Source: Pseudozyma flocculosa PF-1 (lineage: Eukaryota; Basidiomycota; Ustilaginomycetes; Ustilaginales; Ustilaginaceae). From it: DNA of 12,101 nt. The translations under genes were made by a program, and so were the position numbers. This document shows, piece after piece, positions 1 to 8,077 of the stretch (its first letter is position 1; each line of letters starts with the position of its first letter). The stretch spans positions 320,848 to 332,948 of the forward strand of contig NW_006920883.1 of NCBI RefSeq assembly GCF_000417875.1, written 5' to 3'. The notes below the pieces were generated by a model, which was not told the DNA's origin, did no database searches, and saw nothing but the letters and a program-made list of their open reading frames with translations.

Positions 1-40
1 CGGGCGAGCGGGCGAGCGGGCGAGCGGGCGTGCGGGCGTG
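1..40. repeat. 8-bp tandem repeat (CGGGCGAG/CGGGCGTG x5)
   Basis: Five perfect-phase copies of an 8-bp unit are visible: three CGGGCGAG followed by two CGGGCGTG. The array starts at the first base of the window, so its true length is unknown. It lies about 210 bp upstream of the aldolase start codon, in promoter sequence. Nothing shows a function; it is a simple GC-rich minisatellite. Confidence 0.9.
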
Positions 41-252
41 GACCCTCGCCCCATGCCCATGCCCATCGCCGGCGCCGCTGCCGCTCGCTACTTAAACGAG
101 CGATGCCCTTGGTCCACGAAGCTCCCGCTCGCCTCCCCCCTCCCTCTCTCCCCTCACCCTCGTCCCTGCCTCGTCCTTTGTCCTTCTTTCTCTCGTCGCC
201 CGTCGCCGCCTCTCCACCTCGTCAAATCTCTCCAGCTCACTACCGCCCAAAA
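41..252 (+). promoter_or_regulatory. Promoter and CT-rich leader of the aldolase gene
   Basis: From about 120 to 252 the plus strand is almost pure pyrimidine (runs such as CCTCCCCCCTCCCTCTCTCC), the usual look of a fungal core promoter or 5' leader. A weak TTAAA element lies at about 92-96. The bases before the chosen ATG read CAAAA, a good eukaryotic initiation context. An upstream ATG at 103 is in the same frame and would add 50 residues, so the leader may be partly coding (see findings). The exact transcription start cannot be read from the sequence. Confidence 0.5.
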
Positions 253-1498
253 ATGACTGCTGCCAACGGAAACGGAAACGGCCACGCCGCCGCCACCCGG
301 CCGCTCCACACGGGCATCTACTCGCCCCTCGTCACCCCCTTTGACGCCAACGAGGAGATCGACTACAAGGCCTGGGAGCAGCACGTCGTCCGCGTCGCCG
401 GCGCCGGCGTCGGCCTCGTCGTCATGGGCACCAACGGCGAAGGTGGGTACTCGCGTTTCGATGGTGGCGGAACGGGACGGCGACGGCGGCCGGCGTCCTG
501 GCCGACGAGTGTCGAGCTGGCCGATTGCTTGTGCTTTCCCGGCCGCCGCCTCGAGGTTGTTGTGGACGCTTTCGATCCAGGATCCAGTCGGCTGACCTCG
601 CCCTGCCTGCCGAATCGCCTCCTCCCGCATGTCTGCTTCTCCTTCCTTCCCCACCGGATCCCCCTTTGCAGCCTCGCACCTGTCGACCGAGGAGCGCAGC
701 CAGCTGGTCGCTGCGGCTCGCAAGTCGCTCGACGCCGCCGGCCTGGGCGAGACGCCTATCATTGCCGGTGCCGGTGTGGGCTCGATCAAGGAGACGGTGC
801 GCAACTGCAAGGAGGCCGCTCAGGCCGGCGCCGACGCCGTCATTGTCATCACCCCCGGCTACTTTGCCGGCGCCCTGACCAACAACCGCGCCGCCATCAA
901 GGAGTTCTTTGTCGCCGTCGCCGACGCCTCGCCCATCCCCGTCATGATGTACAACTTCCCCGCCTGCGCCTCGGGCATCGACCTCGACTCGGACCTGCTC
1001 ATCGACATCTCGCAGCACCCCAACATCTGCGGCGCCAAGCTCACCTGCGCCATGATTGGCAAGGGCGCGCGCATCGTCGACGCCGTCCAGCGCCCCGGCT
1101 TCCTGATTGTCACGGGCTTCGCCGACATCCTGCTGCCCTCGATGATGGTCGGCCTCGACGGCACCATCTGCGGCACCGCCAACATTGCGCCGCGCGTCTG
1201 CGTCAAGCTCTACAACCTCATCAAGGACGCCCGGGCCAACAAGGACTGGGCCAAGCTCGAGGAGGCCCAGGAGCTCCAGAAGATTGTCTCCAAGGCCGAC
1301 TGGGTCCTCTTCAAGGGCGCCATCGGCGGCACCAAGTGGGCCCTCGACCGCTTCTACTACCCCGTCGGCCAGCCCCGTCGACCCCTCCAGCCCGCCGGCA
1401 AGGAGGCCCAGCAGATGCTCGAGGACAACCTCAAGGAGATCATGGCCCTCGAGAGGCAGCTCGAGAAGGCCGCCGGCGTCACCGTCGCCAAGGCATGA
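253..1498 (+). CDS. DapA/HOGA-family class I aldolase (dihydrodipicolinate synthase-like)
   Basis: Two exons, 253-442 and 672-1498, give 338 residues, a normal size for this TIM-barrel family. The splice joins GTNGE to ASHLSTEER, restoring the family motif G-T-N-G-E-x-x-x-L-S (from residue 59). The substrate-binding opening GIYSPLVTPF is at residues 21-30. The catalytic tyrosine is Tyr157 in MMYNFP and the Schiff-base lysine is Lys186 in CGAKLT, about 29 residues apart as expected. The family condenses or cleaves pyruvate-containing keto acids through a lysine Schiff base. Fungi make lysine by the alpha-aminoadipate route, so a true DHDPS role is unlikely. A 4-hydroxy-2-oxoglutarate aldolase or 2-keto-3-deoxy-sugar-acid aldolase (GaaC/LGA1-like) is more plausible, but the substrate cannot be fixed here. 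No signal peptide is seen from the ATG at 253; the in-frame ATG at 103 is the alternative start. The next gene is convergent. Confidence 0.9.
443..671 (+). other. Intron of the aldolase gene (229 nt, phase 1)
   Basis: The donor is GTGGGT at 443 and the acceptor TTTGCAG ends at 671. A CTGAC branch-point candidate lies at 592-596. Reading through without splicing destroys the aldolase frame, while splicing rebuilds the GTNGEASHLS motif, so the junction is well supported. Confidence 0.9.
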
Positions 1499-1737
1499 GC
1501 CGGCATCGTTGCACCGCCAGCCTCGATTCTCGGCCCGCGCGCCCGTGCGTCGCGCTCGCTCGCCCATACACACTCACACACACACGCACCTATCATCGCA
1601 TTAGTTCCCGGGGCCCCCTCAGTCGATCTGTAACTATAACGCATCCAATTTCCCGATCCTCGTGCCCGACGGGCCCGACCCGACAGCCTCCGTGGTTCTC
1701 TATCGACAGGCGGACGGCGCCGTAGGCTTAACCACAG
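1499..1737. other. Tail-to-tail spacer between aldolase and Ind1-like gene
   Basis: The 239 bp separate two convergent stop codons and should hold both 3' UTRs. A short (CA)5 tract sits at 1575-1585. There is no clear AATAAA on either strand and no additional gene. Transcripts from the two sides may overlap here. Confidence 0.7.
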
Positions 1738-3402
1738 CTACGCCAGCTTCTGCCAGCACTGCTTGGCGATGGCGAGAAACTCGTCGCGGGCCAGGTTGTC
1801 CCTCGTCTCGGCAGCGCCTCCGACCTGGCCGTTGCCGCTCTCGACCTGGATAGTGGGGCGCAGGACAGTGGGCTGACCCCTGTCTCCTCCGGTGCTGACG
1901 TCGGGCTGTAGCGGGATGCGACCGAGGATGGGCAGGCCGCGCTGCTGGGCATAGTCGTCGAAGGGTCGCGATGGCCCGAAGAGCTCGAATGCCCTGCCCG
2001 TATCCGGCGAGACGAAGTGCGACATGTTGAGCACCAGGCCGGCGATCTGAAGGAGGAGGAGGAGAAGGATGGGGAGGTCGAGAAGGGTCGAGAAGGCAAG
2101 TGACGAGGTGAGTGTGAATCGGTGGATCGCTCGGGATGGACCGCAGTCGATTGCCTCCGGGGCAAAGGCCACTCACGGGCACCTTGACCTTGTTGAACAT
2201 CGACACGCCCTTTCGAGCGTCGATGAGGGCCACCTCCTGCGGCGTGCTGACCACGACGGCGCCATCGACCTTGACCAGCTGGCTCAGGCTGAGGGCCACA
2301 TCGCCGGTGCCCGGCGGCATGTCGATGACGAGGACGTCGAGCCAATCCTCTGCGGGCGTCGTCGACGTCGTCGCGGCTGCGGCTGCGGCGGTAGCAGGAG
2401 AGGAGTTCGAGGCGTCGGACCGGGGCGTATCGGGGCTGGCGCCGCGTCGCCAGTCGACGTCAAACAGGAGCTGCTGCGTCGCCTTCATGACCATCATGCC
2501 GCGCCACACGACGGGTGTGTCGGCGTTGGAGCCCGACGTGCCGGGTGGGAGGAGGAAGCCCATCGACATGCACGATATGCCGTGGTTGACGAGCGGGATC
2601 AGTCCGCCGTCTTCGGGATGCACGGGAAGCCAGGGGAGGGAACGGCGGCAGTGGCCGAGGTGAGGTTTTCGTCGCTCGAGCTCGGTGGGAGACGGGGTCG
2701 GGACTTACCCTGCGTCAGTTCTGGCTCGCCGACATCTTCGAGACCCATGAGTTTGGGCACGCTCGGTCCAAAGATGTCGAGGTCCAGCAGTCCGATCCTC
2801 GGCTTGCGCGGTGACGCAGAGATGCTCGAGGGGCAGTCTGCGGCCGTCTGAGCTAGCGCCAGCGCCAGGTTGGCTGCCGGTGGAGGAGGGGTTGGTCGGA
2901 GTGGGCACGACAGAGGCGAGATGGACGACGGACGTAAGATTTTTGTTTCGTTGGGCTCGCTCGACGACGTCGCCAGGGGGCCTGGAGGACGTACCTGATA
3001 TGGTGCTCTTCCCCACGCCGCCCTTTCCGCTCGAGACGGCGAGGACCTTTTTGACGTACGGGATGGACCGCTTTTCCGGTACGCCGGTGCCCCGTCGCGG
3101 CATCTGGGGTGGTCTCCTCTCGTTGTTGCGCGGAAGGCCCTGAAGGACGGTGCAGGTCGAAGCGAGGAGGGGCGAGGCGATCAGAGGATGCAGGAGGAGT
3201 GCGGTCGGTCGGTCGGTCGACAAAGATGGACGCTGCGGCGGCGACAGGGACTCACGAGGGGGTTATCATGCGACGGCGCCGAGGGCGTCGAGGAGAAGAG
3301 GCGCGGCGAGGGAAGGCGGGCGGTGCGTGCCAGGTGGTGCTGCAGCAGGGCCACACGGCGACAGGGCGCGCAGATCCTGACCGAGCTTGTTGGCATCGAC
3401 AT
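1738..3402 (-). CDS. Mitochondrial Mrp/NBP35-type P-loop ATPase, Ind1/NUBPL-like, without CxxC
   Basis: Five exons on the minus strand (3402-3256, 3139-2995, 2873-2709, 2610-2177, 2046-1738) encode 399 residues. Residues 1-49 form an Arg/Ser-rich, acid-poor presequence (ARLPSPRLFSSTPS), typical of a mitochondrial matrix signal. Next come GLPR...PPQMPRRG and the deviant Walker A GKGGVGKST at 87-95 (signature Lys88, Lys93). Switch I is DLDIFGPS at 128-135 and switch II is DMPPGTGD at 249-256. CMSMGF and VVWRGMMVMK are also family signatures. In known members (Ind1, NUBPL) the protein carries a 4Fe-4S cluster for assembly of respiratory complex I. Here the expected CxxC after NMSHF is Ser310-Pro-Asp-Thr313, so the bridging cluster ligands are absent. 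A Ser/Ala/Thr-rich insertion fills 208-241. The start at 3402 is chosen because it begins the presequence and has A at -3. Family is sure; retained activity is not. Confidence 0.9.
2047..2176 (-). other. Intron 4 of the Ind1-like gene (130 nt, phase 0)
   Basis: On the minus strand the donor is GTGAGT and the acceptor follows a strong CTCCTCCTCCTTCAG pyrimidine tract. Splicing joins NKVKVP to IAGLVLNMSHF, the contiguous family pattern. Confidence 0.9.
2611..2708 (-). other. Intron 3 of the Ind1-like gene (98 nt, phase 1)
   Basis: The donor is GTAAGT (minus strand) and the acceptor is CCCGAAG, weaker than the others. The junction forms an Asp codon and yields GEPELTQDGGLIPLVNHG, which fits the family. 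The acceptor choice is the least certain of the four. Confidence 0.8.
2874..2994 (-). other. Intron 2 of the Ind1-like gene (121 nt, phase 1)
   Basis: The donor is GTACGT and the acceptor is CCGGCAG on the minus strand. The intron falls just after the Walker A loop and joins GKSTIS to ANLALALAQ, the expected P-loop helix. Confidence 0.9.
3140..3255 (-). other. Intron 1 of the Ind1-like gene (116 nt, phase 0)
   Basis: The donor is GTGAGT and the acceptor is GTCCTTCAG on the minus strand. Splicing joins HDNPL to GLPRNNERR, so the intron divides the mitochondrial presequence from the ATPase core. Plus-strand positions 3203-3218 inside it are a perfect (GGTC)4 microsatellite. Confidence 0.85.
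3203..3218. repeat. (GGTC)4 microsatellite in an intron
   Basis: Four perfect GGTC units lie inside intron 1 of the Ind1-like gene. No function is implied. Confidence 0.85.
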
Positions 3403-3818
3403 GTTGGCAGCAGGAAGGTCAAAGTTTGGTTGGAGAGCGTGGTCGAGGCCGGGATGAAGGGGGTGCGGCGACAAGGGCGAGGCTCGGAGTCTTGGTTCCT
3501 TGCCGGCAGGGTCCCACAAGGCAAGGCAGGGCCCCCCGCCCACGCAAGTCAAGGCGGCTGACACTCTCCCGAGTGCCGACTTTCCTGCCCTCGACCTCCA
3601 CATGCCCTCGACCAAGGGATGGTCAGCCCAACACGTACCTACCTCCAAACAGCCGCCGCATCCCTACTTCGCTTCACCGGCGACCACCACCTCGAGTCCG
3701 ACCGCATCGCCACCCCCTCGCCTAGACACCTGGATCCACCTCGCTCCTCGGCATGCAACACCGGCGAGTTATCGCATAGACTGACCCCCCCCACACCGCC
3801 AACGCCGACGCCCTCACA
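3403..3818. promoter_or_regulatory. Divergent promoter region between Ind1-like ATPase and DNA ligase I
   Basis: The two start codons are 416 bp apart, head to head, so both promoters must fit here unless they extend into the genes. The right half (about 3540-3818) is pyrimidine-rich on the plus strand, as for other leaders in this window, and ends in CCCTCACAATGG, a good start context for the ligase. I looked for the ACGCGT (MCB) box that controls ligase genes in yeasts and did not see one, nor a clear TATA box. A small reading frame with ATG at 3619 overlaps the ligase start out of frame. Confidence 0.6.
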
Positions 3819-6800
3819 ATGGCGCCCAAGAAGCGTCCATCAAGCCAGCCCTCGACACCATCCAAGAAGCACAAGCAGAACCAGAGCCAGTCGTCCCTCA
3901 CCTCCTTCTTCGTATCGCCCTCCAAGAAGGCGACCGCACAGGCCAAGACGGAACAGCTCGGCGACCACGGCGCTGGGTCCGGCCCTGACAAGGAGCCATC
4001 CTCAAACCACGCATCCGACCTCACCCAAGAGGAGCAGGATGCGCGCTTCGCCGCCGAGCTCGCTGCCGCCGAAGACGGCGTCAGCCCCGCAGAGATACTC
4101 CGCCGAATGAAGGCCGACGAGGACCTTGCACGGCGGCTCGACCTAGAATGGACCCAGGCCAAGAACGAGCCCGAGTCGTCGCGGAGCGGCGAGATAGGTG
4201 CCGGCTCGACGCTGCGGAACGACGGCGACTCCCCTCGCAAGCGTCGCCTCGTCCTCGAGGAGCACGAGGACCTCGACATGTACAGCTCCCCCAGAAAAGT
4301 GCCCAAGGACACGACCACTGCCATCGCCACGCCTGTCTCCGACCTGGCGCATCCGAAGCCTGATCCACCCGCCAAGCCGGAGCCCGGCAAGCCGATAGAC
4401 CTCGCCGCTCTCGACGCAGCCATCCAGGCGATCCCGCTCGGCGACGACATCTTCGACTTCGACCCCTACGCCATCGACGTATCCAGATGGCCCCGCATGG
4501 CGTACGGCGCCGGCTCGCAGCCCCTGCCGACGACGCCCTACGCGCTGCTGACGCACGCCTTTGTCCAGATCAGCGCCACGCGCTCGAGGCTCATCATCAC
4601 GACCCTCCTCACCAACCTGCTGCGCGTGATCCGCGCCCATGACCCGGACAGCCTGCTCCCCTCGGTCTACCTGATCTCCAACCACATCGCGCCGGCCTAT
4701 GACGGCGTCGAGCTCGGCATCGGCATGTCGATCGTCACAAAGGCCATCAAGGAGGTGACGGGCAAGAGCGCGCGCACGCTCAAGAGCCTGTGGGACAAGA
4801 CGGGCGACCCGGGCGACGTGGCCTACGAGGCCAAAAAGGACGTCAAGGCGCTCGTCAAGCCGAGCCCGATCACGGTGCAGAAGCTCTTCTCGACGCTCCA
4901 CGCCATGGCCCGGCTCTCTGGCTCGGGCTCGGCGACGCAGAAGCTCGGCTACGTCACCAAGCTGCTCGTCGCGAGCCGCGGCGAGGAGACGCGCTTCCTC
5001 GGGCGCACCTTTATCTCGCACCTGCGCATCCAGGCGGTGCGCACCACGATCGCCACCGCCCTCGCGCGGGTGTTTGCGCTGGTCGAAGCGTCCGGGCCGC
5101 GGCTGGAGCCGGCGACCAAGCGCGAGCAGGAGCGAGCGGCGTTGCTGCTCGTCCATCCGGAGGAGCGACAGGGCATTCTGGCCAATGCGACCAAGCCAAA
5201 GGAGCGGTCAGACCCGAGGCGGCTGGCCGTCATGGACAAGCTGGCCCGAGCCGAGAAGCTGGTTCGGTGAGTTGTCACGGTCGGCCGCTCTCGCCTTGGA
5301 TCGGGAGGATGGTCTCGCTGACCCGCGCCTCGCCCACCTCTATGCCGCCTGCGAGGCCACCGCCCCAGCGAGGTACGCGCCCGGCATCCCAACTTTGGTG
5401 TCATTGTGCCGGCCCTGCTCACGGTCGGCCTCCCGGGCCTGTCGGACCACGTTCCGCTGCGGATAGGAACGCCGATCTCGCCCATGCTCGGATCCATCAC
5501 GCGCTCGCTCGACGCGATGCACGACAAGCTGGGCCCGCGCGCCTTTGTGTCCGAGTTCAAGTACGACGGCCAGCGGTGCCAGATCCACGCCGTGTACGTG
5601 CCCCGCTCAGCCGGCCCTGAGGCGCGCAAGAGCATCGTCGAGTCGCACAACAGCGCCGCGGCGAGCAGCGGCAAGTGCGGCAAGTGGGTCGGCAGAGACG
5701 GCGAGGTGTACGTGCGCCTGTTTTCGCGCCACCTCGAGGAGATGACGGAAAAGTACCCGGACATCAGCGACATGATCCCGATCCTGATGGGGCGCGAGTC
5801 GGAGGACGAGGGCAACTGGGCCGCACCGTTGGGGAGCAAGACCGGCAGCGCGGGCGTCAACGCGGCCGAGCAGGAGAACGGCAAGATCAGCGAGGTCGCG
5901 GACATCGACGACGGCAAACCTGACGGCGCCGAAGCCGCATCGGCCGACGTCGATGATCGCCCGAATGACAAGGTTACCTCGTTCATCATGGACGCCGAGG
6001 TAGTGGCCATGGGCCTCGATGGCGAGCTGCTGCCCTTCCAGACGCTGGCCAACCGCAGCCGCAAGGACGTCAGCCTGCACGACATCAAGGTCAAGGTGGG
6101 CGTGTTTGCGTTCGACCTCATGTACCTCGACGGCGAGTCGCTGCTCAAGACGTCGTTCCGCACGCGCCGCAACCTGCTCCACTCGCGCTTCAAGCCGCTC
6201 GCGCCCCGCAGCCCGCTCATCGCCCGCTTCGCCCACGTGCGGTCGTGCGAGAGCACGGATCCGGACGACGTGGCGCGGTTCTTCGCCGCGGCGCAGCAGC
6301 ACAAGTGCGAGGGCATCATGGTCAAGAGCCTCGACCACCACTGGGAGACGCCAGCGTCGACGACCGCCGCTGAGTCCGGCGAAGAAGGTGGAAATGGCAT
6401 GCCCCGAGGCGGGCGTGAAACCCCTGGCGATGTGGACGGGACCGGGCCCGATCCTGGTGAAGGAAAGCGCCTCGAGAAGCTCGGCGACGTCATCGAGGAC
6501 GACCTTGCCGTCGATCAGGACGGCGTCGATGACGGCGAGGAAGGCGGCACAACGACGACGGCAACTTCGGCGACGACGTCGTCCTCCGTCGACCTCGGCG
6601 CGTCGGCGATCGGCAAAGGTGTCAATGGCCGCGGCAAGGCGCTGCTCTCGACGTACGAGCCCGACAAGCGATGCGAGTCTTGGCTCAAGGTCAAAAAGGA
6701 CTACGTCGATGGCCTCGGCGACTCGCTCGACCTGGTCCCGATCGGCGCCTGGCACGGCATGGGCCGCAAGGCGACGTGGTGGTCGCCCATCCTGCTGGCC

Positions 6801-7304
6801 GTCTACGACGCCGACACGGGCGTCTTCCAGGCGGTGTGCAAGTGCATCTCCGGGTTCACCGACGCCTTCTACAAGGATCTCAACGTGCGGTACGCTGAGG
6901 GCAGCGACACTTGCGTCCGGGCGCGCCACGGCGAGCCCCCACCGGGCGGGTACGAGTACGACACGGGCAGCCTGGTGCCCGACGTGTGGTGGAGGCCGAG
7001 CGAGGTGTGGGAGCTACGCGGCGCCGACATCACCCTCAGCCCCAACTACACGGCCGCGCTGGGCCTGGTGAGCGAGGAGCGCGGCCTGTCGATCCGCTTC
7101 CCGCGCTTCATCAAGCGGCGCGACGACAAGGGCGTCGAGCAGGCCTCGTCGCCCCACCAGCTCGCAGCCATCTACCGCGACCAACAGCGGGCAGGCCCAA
7201 AGGCCGCAGTAGACGACAACGTCGAGGACGAGGACGGCGACCGAGAAGAGGCGGCCGTGGCGACAAAGGTCGCGGCACCGGTCGATATCGACTTTGAGTA
7301 CTGA
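3819..7304 (+). CDS. CDC9: ATP-dependent DNA ligase I (Cdc9/LIG1-type), replicative
   Basis: Two exons, 3819-5266 and 5369-7304, encode 1127 residues (human LIG1 has 919). The protein joins Okazaki fragments and repair nicks in the nucleus. Its N-terminus is disordered: a bipartite nuclear signal (KKRP 4-7, SKKHK 15-19), then a PIP box QSSLTSFF at 24-31 for PCNA binding, and a basic SPRKRR at 138-143. A helical stretch at 68-114 holds two MIU-like motifs. The DNA-binding domain begins near residue 224 (RWPRMAYGAG) and runs to about 540. Catalytic motif I is KYDGQR with adenylated Lys547. FSRH at 601-604 sits where LIG1 has FSRN. DAEVVA at 691-696, FDLMYLDG at 731-738, EGIMVK at 797-802, WLKVKKDY at 921-928 and RFPRFIK at 1059-1065 complete the active site and OB fold. 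Three insertions (about 561-592, 624-682, 806-909) explain the extra length. A and G fit the start context at -3 and +4. Confidence 0.96.
3888..3911 (+). other. PIP box (PCNA-interacting motif) in the ligase
   Basis: These codons read QSSLTSFF, an exact Q-x-x-L-x-x-F-F motif at residues 24-31. LIG1-type ligases use such an N-terminal motif to dock on PCNA at replication factories. Its position right after a basic cluster matches family practice. Confidence 0.9.
5267..5368 (+). other. Intron of the DNA ligase gene (102 nt, phase 2)
   Basis: The donor is GTGAGT, the branch-point candidate is CTGAC at 5318-5322, and the acceptor CGCCCCAG ends at 5368. Splicing joins AEKLVR to EVRARHPNFGVIVPALL, the expected end of the DNA-binding domain. 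Without splicing the protein stops at 5270. Confidence 0.93.
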
Positions 7305-7462
7305 GCGGCGTGGCTCCCGGGGCCGGCGTGACGGCTTCCTGACCATGGCCTGGCGGAAGGAATTCACATGGCTGCTGAGAGTAGCTCGGCCTGCCCGGGC
7401 CACTCGCCACCCGACCGCGTCGAGCTCGTTCGGAAGATGCCGCTCAACGTCGGCTGTTGGCC

Positions 7463-7483
7463 GATATCCGGGCTGATATCCGG
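7463..7483. repeat. Direct repeat of GATATCCGG
   Basis: GATATCCGG occurs at 7463-7471 and again at 7475-7483, one helical turn apart (12-bp period), about 160 bp after the ligase stop. Each copy contains the palindrome GATATC. It might be a paired protein site or chance. Confidence 0.7.
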
Positions 7484-7697
7484 CGTCTCTCCGCGCCGGT
7501 ACAGGCGGCCTGAACCCAGCAGCTCCGCGCTTGCGCCTGCGTTCGCATGTCGTCCTGTAGTAGCGGGGTGCCTTGCAGTCTCGTCGCAGCATGTGCTAGG
7601 TTCCACTCGCCCCTTTTGCTCTGCCTGTCCCTCACCCGCAAAGCGTTCTCCCACGCACGCCCAGCCTAGGGATTCCGCGAGCAGACGATACGACAGT

Positions 7698-7709
7698 CAG
7701 GCAGGCAGG
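7698..7709. repeat. (CAGG)3 microsatellite
   Basis: Three perfect CAGG units, part of the general CAGG/CCTG enrichment of this intergenic region. Confidence 0.75.
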
Positions 7710-7920
7710 AGAGATGGATGGTGGTCCTTGACGATGCGATGGTACCCTCGGGCTCCGCCAATCACGGCGCGAGCCTGGCCTGCCACGGACGGCCCGCCCT
7801 CGGGTAAACTCGCAGGCGGGCCAGGGTCCTGCCGCCTGGCTGGCAGGTACGCCCAGCCAGACGGCCCCACGCCGTGGGTTGCGTTGCGTGCATCTCCCCC
7901 ACGGTTTCGCTCTGGCTTCT

Positions 7921-7951
7921 CGAGACAAGCAAGCTTGCAAGCAAGCTCACG
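7921..7951. repeat. AAGC-rich repeat with GCAAGCTTGC palindrome, copy 1
   Basis: This stretch holds the perfect 10-bp palindrome GCAAGCTTGC (7929-7938) and ends in GCAAGCTCACG (7941-7951). That 11-mer recurs exactly at 8078-8088, and CAAGCAAGCT is also shared with the second copy. Confidence 0.75.
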
Positions 7952-8077
7952 TCGGCCCAATCGGAAGAGCCGGACGGCCTGGCTACGCCCTGACTACGCC
8001 CGCCGACTCCCTCTGACGTTCCCAGACCAACCACTTCCTGGCGCGCTTCTTCTGGCACATGGATGGCCTGCCGGCCT

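Noticed and set aside
253..1498. Aldolase as a true lysine-pathway dihydrodipicolinate synthase
   Set aside because: The fold and catalytic Tyr/Lys fit the superfamily, but fungi use the alpha-aminoadipate pathway, so the name would mislead about its role.
422..1573. 383-codon minus-strand reading frame opposite the aldolase
   Set aside because: The translation is Gly/Ala/Asp/Arg-rich without a domain. It is a mirror of G/C-ending codons in the real plus-strand gene.
4949..6493. 514-codon minus-strand reading frame opposite the ligase
   Set aside because: It spans the ligase intron and catalytic exons, shows no family pattern and arises from high GC content.
6336..6647. Ligase insertion as an unspliced intron
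   Set aside because: Its length is a multiple of three and it stays open, but no GT donor near its start pairs with a pyrimidine tract and AG near its end. I kept it as coding, with RNA-seq as the test.
5607..6929. 440-codon minus-strand reading frame opposite the ligase
   Set aside because: The sequence is Val/Ala/Arg/Asp-rich filler, the typical antisense shadow of a GC3-rich gene.
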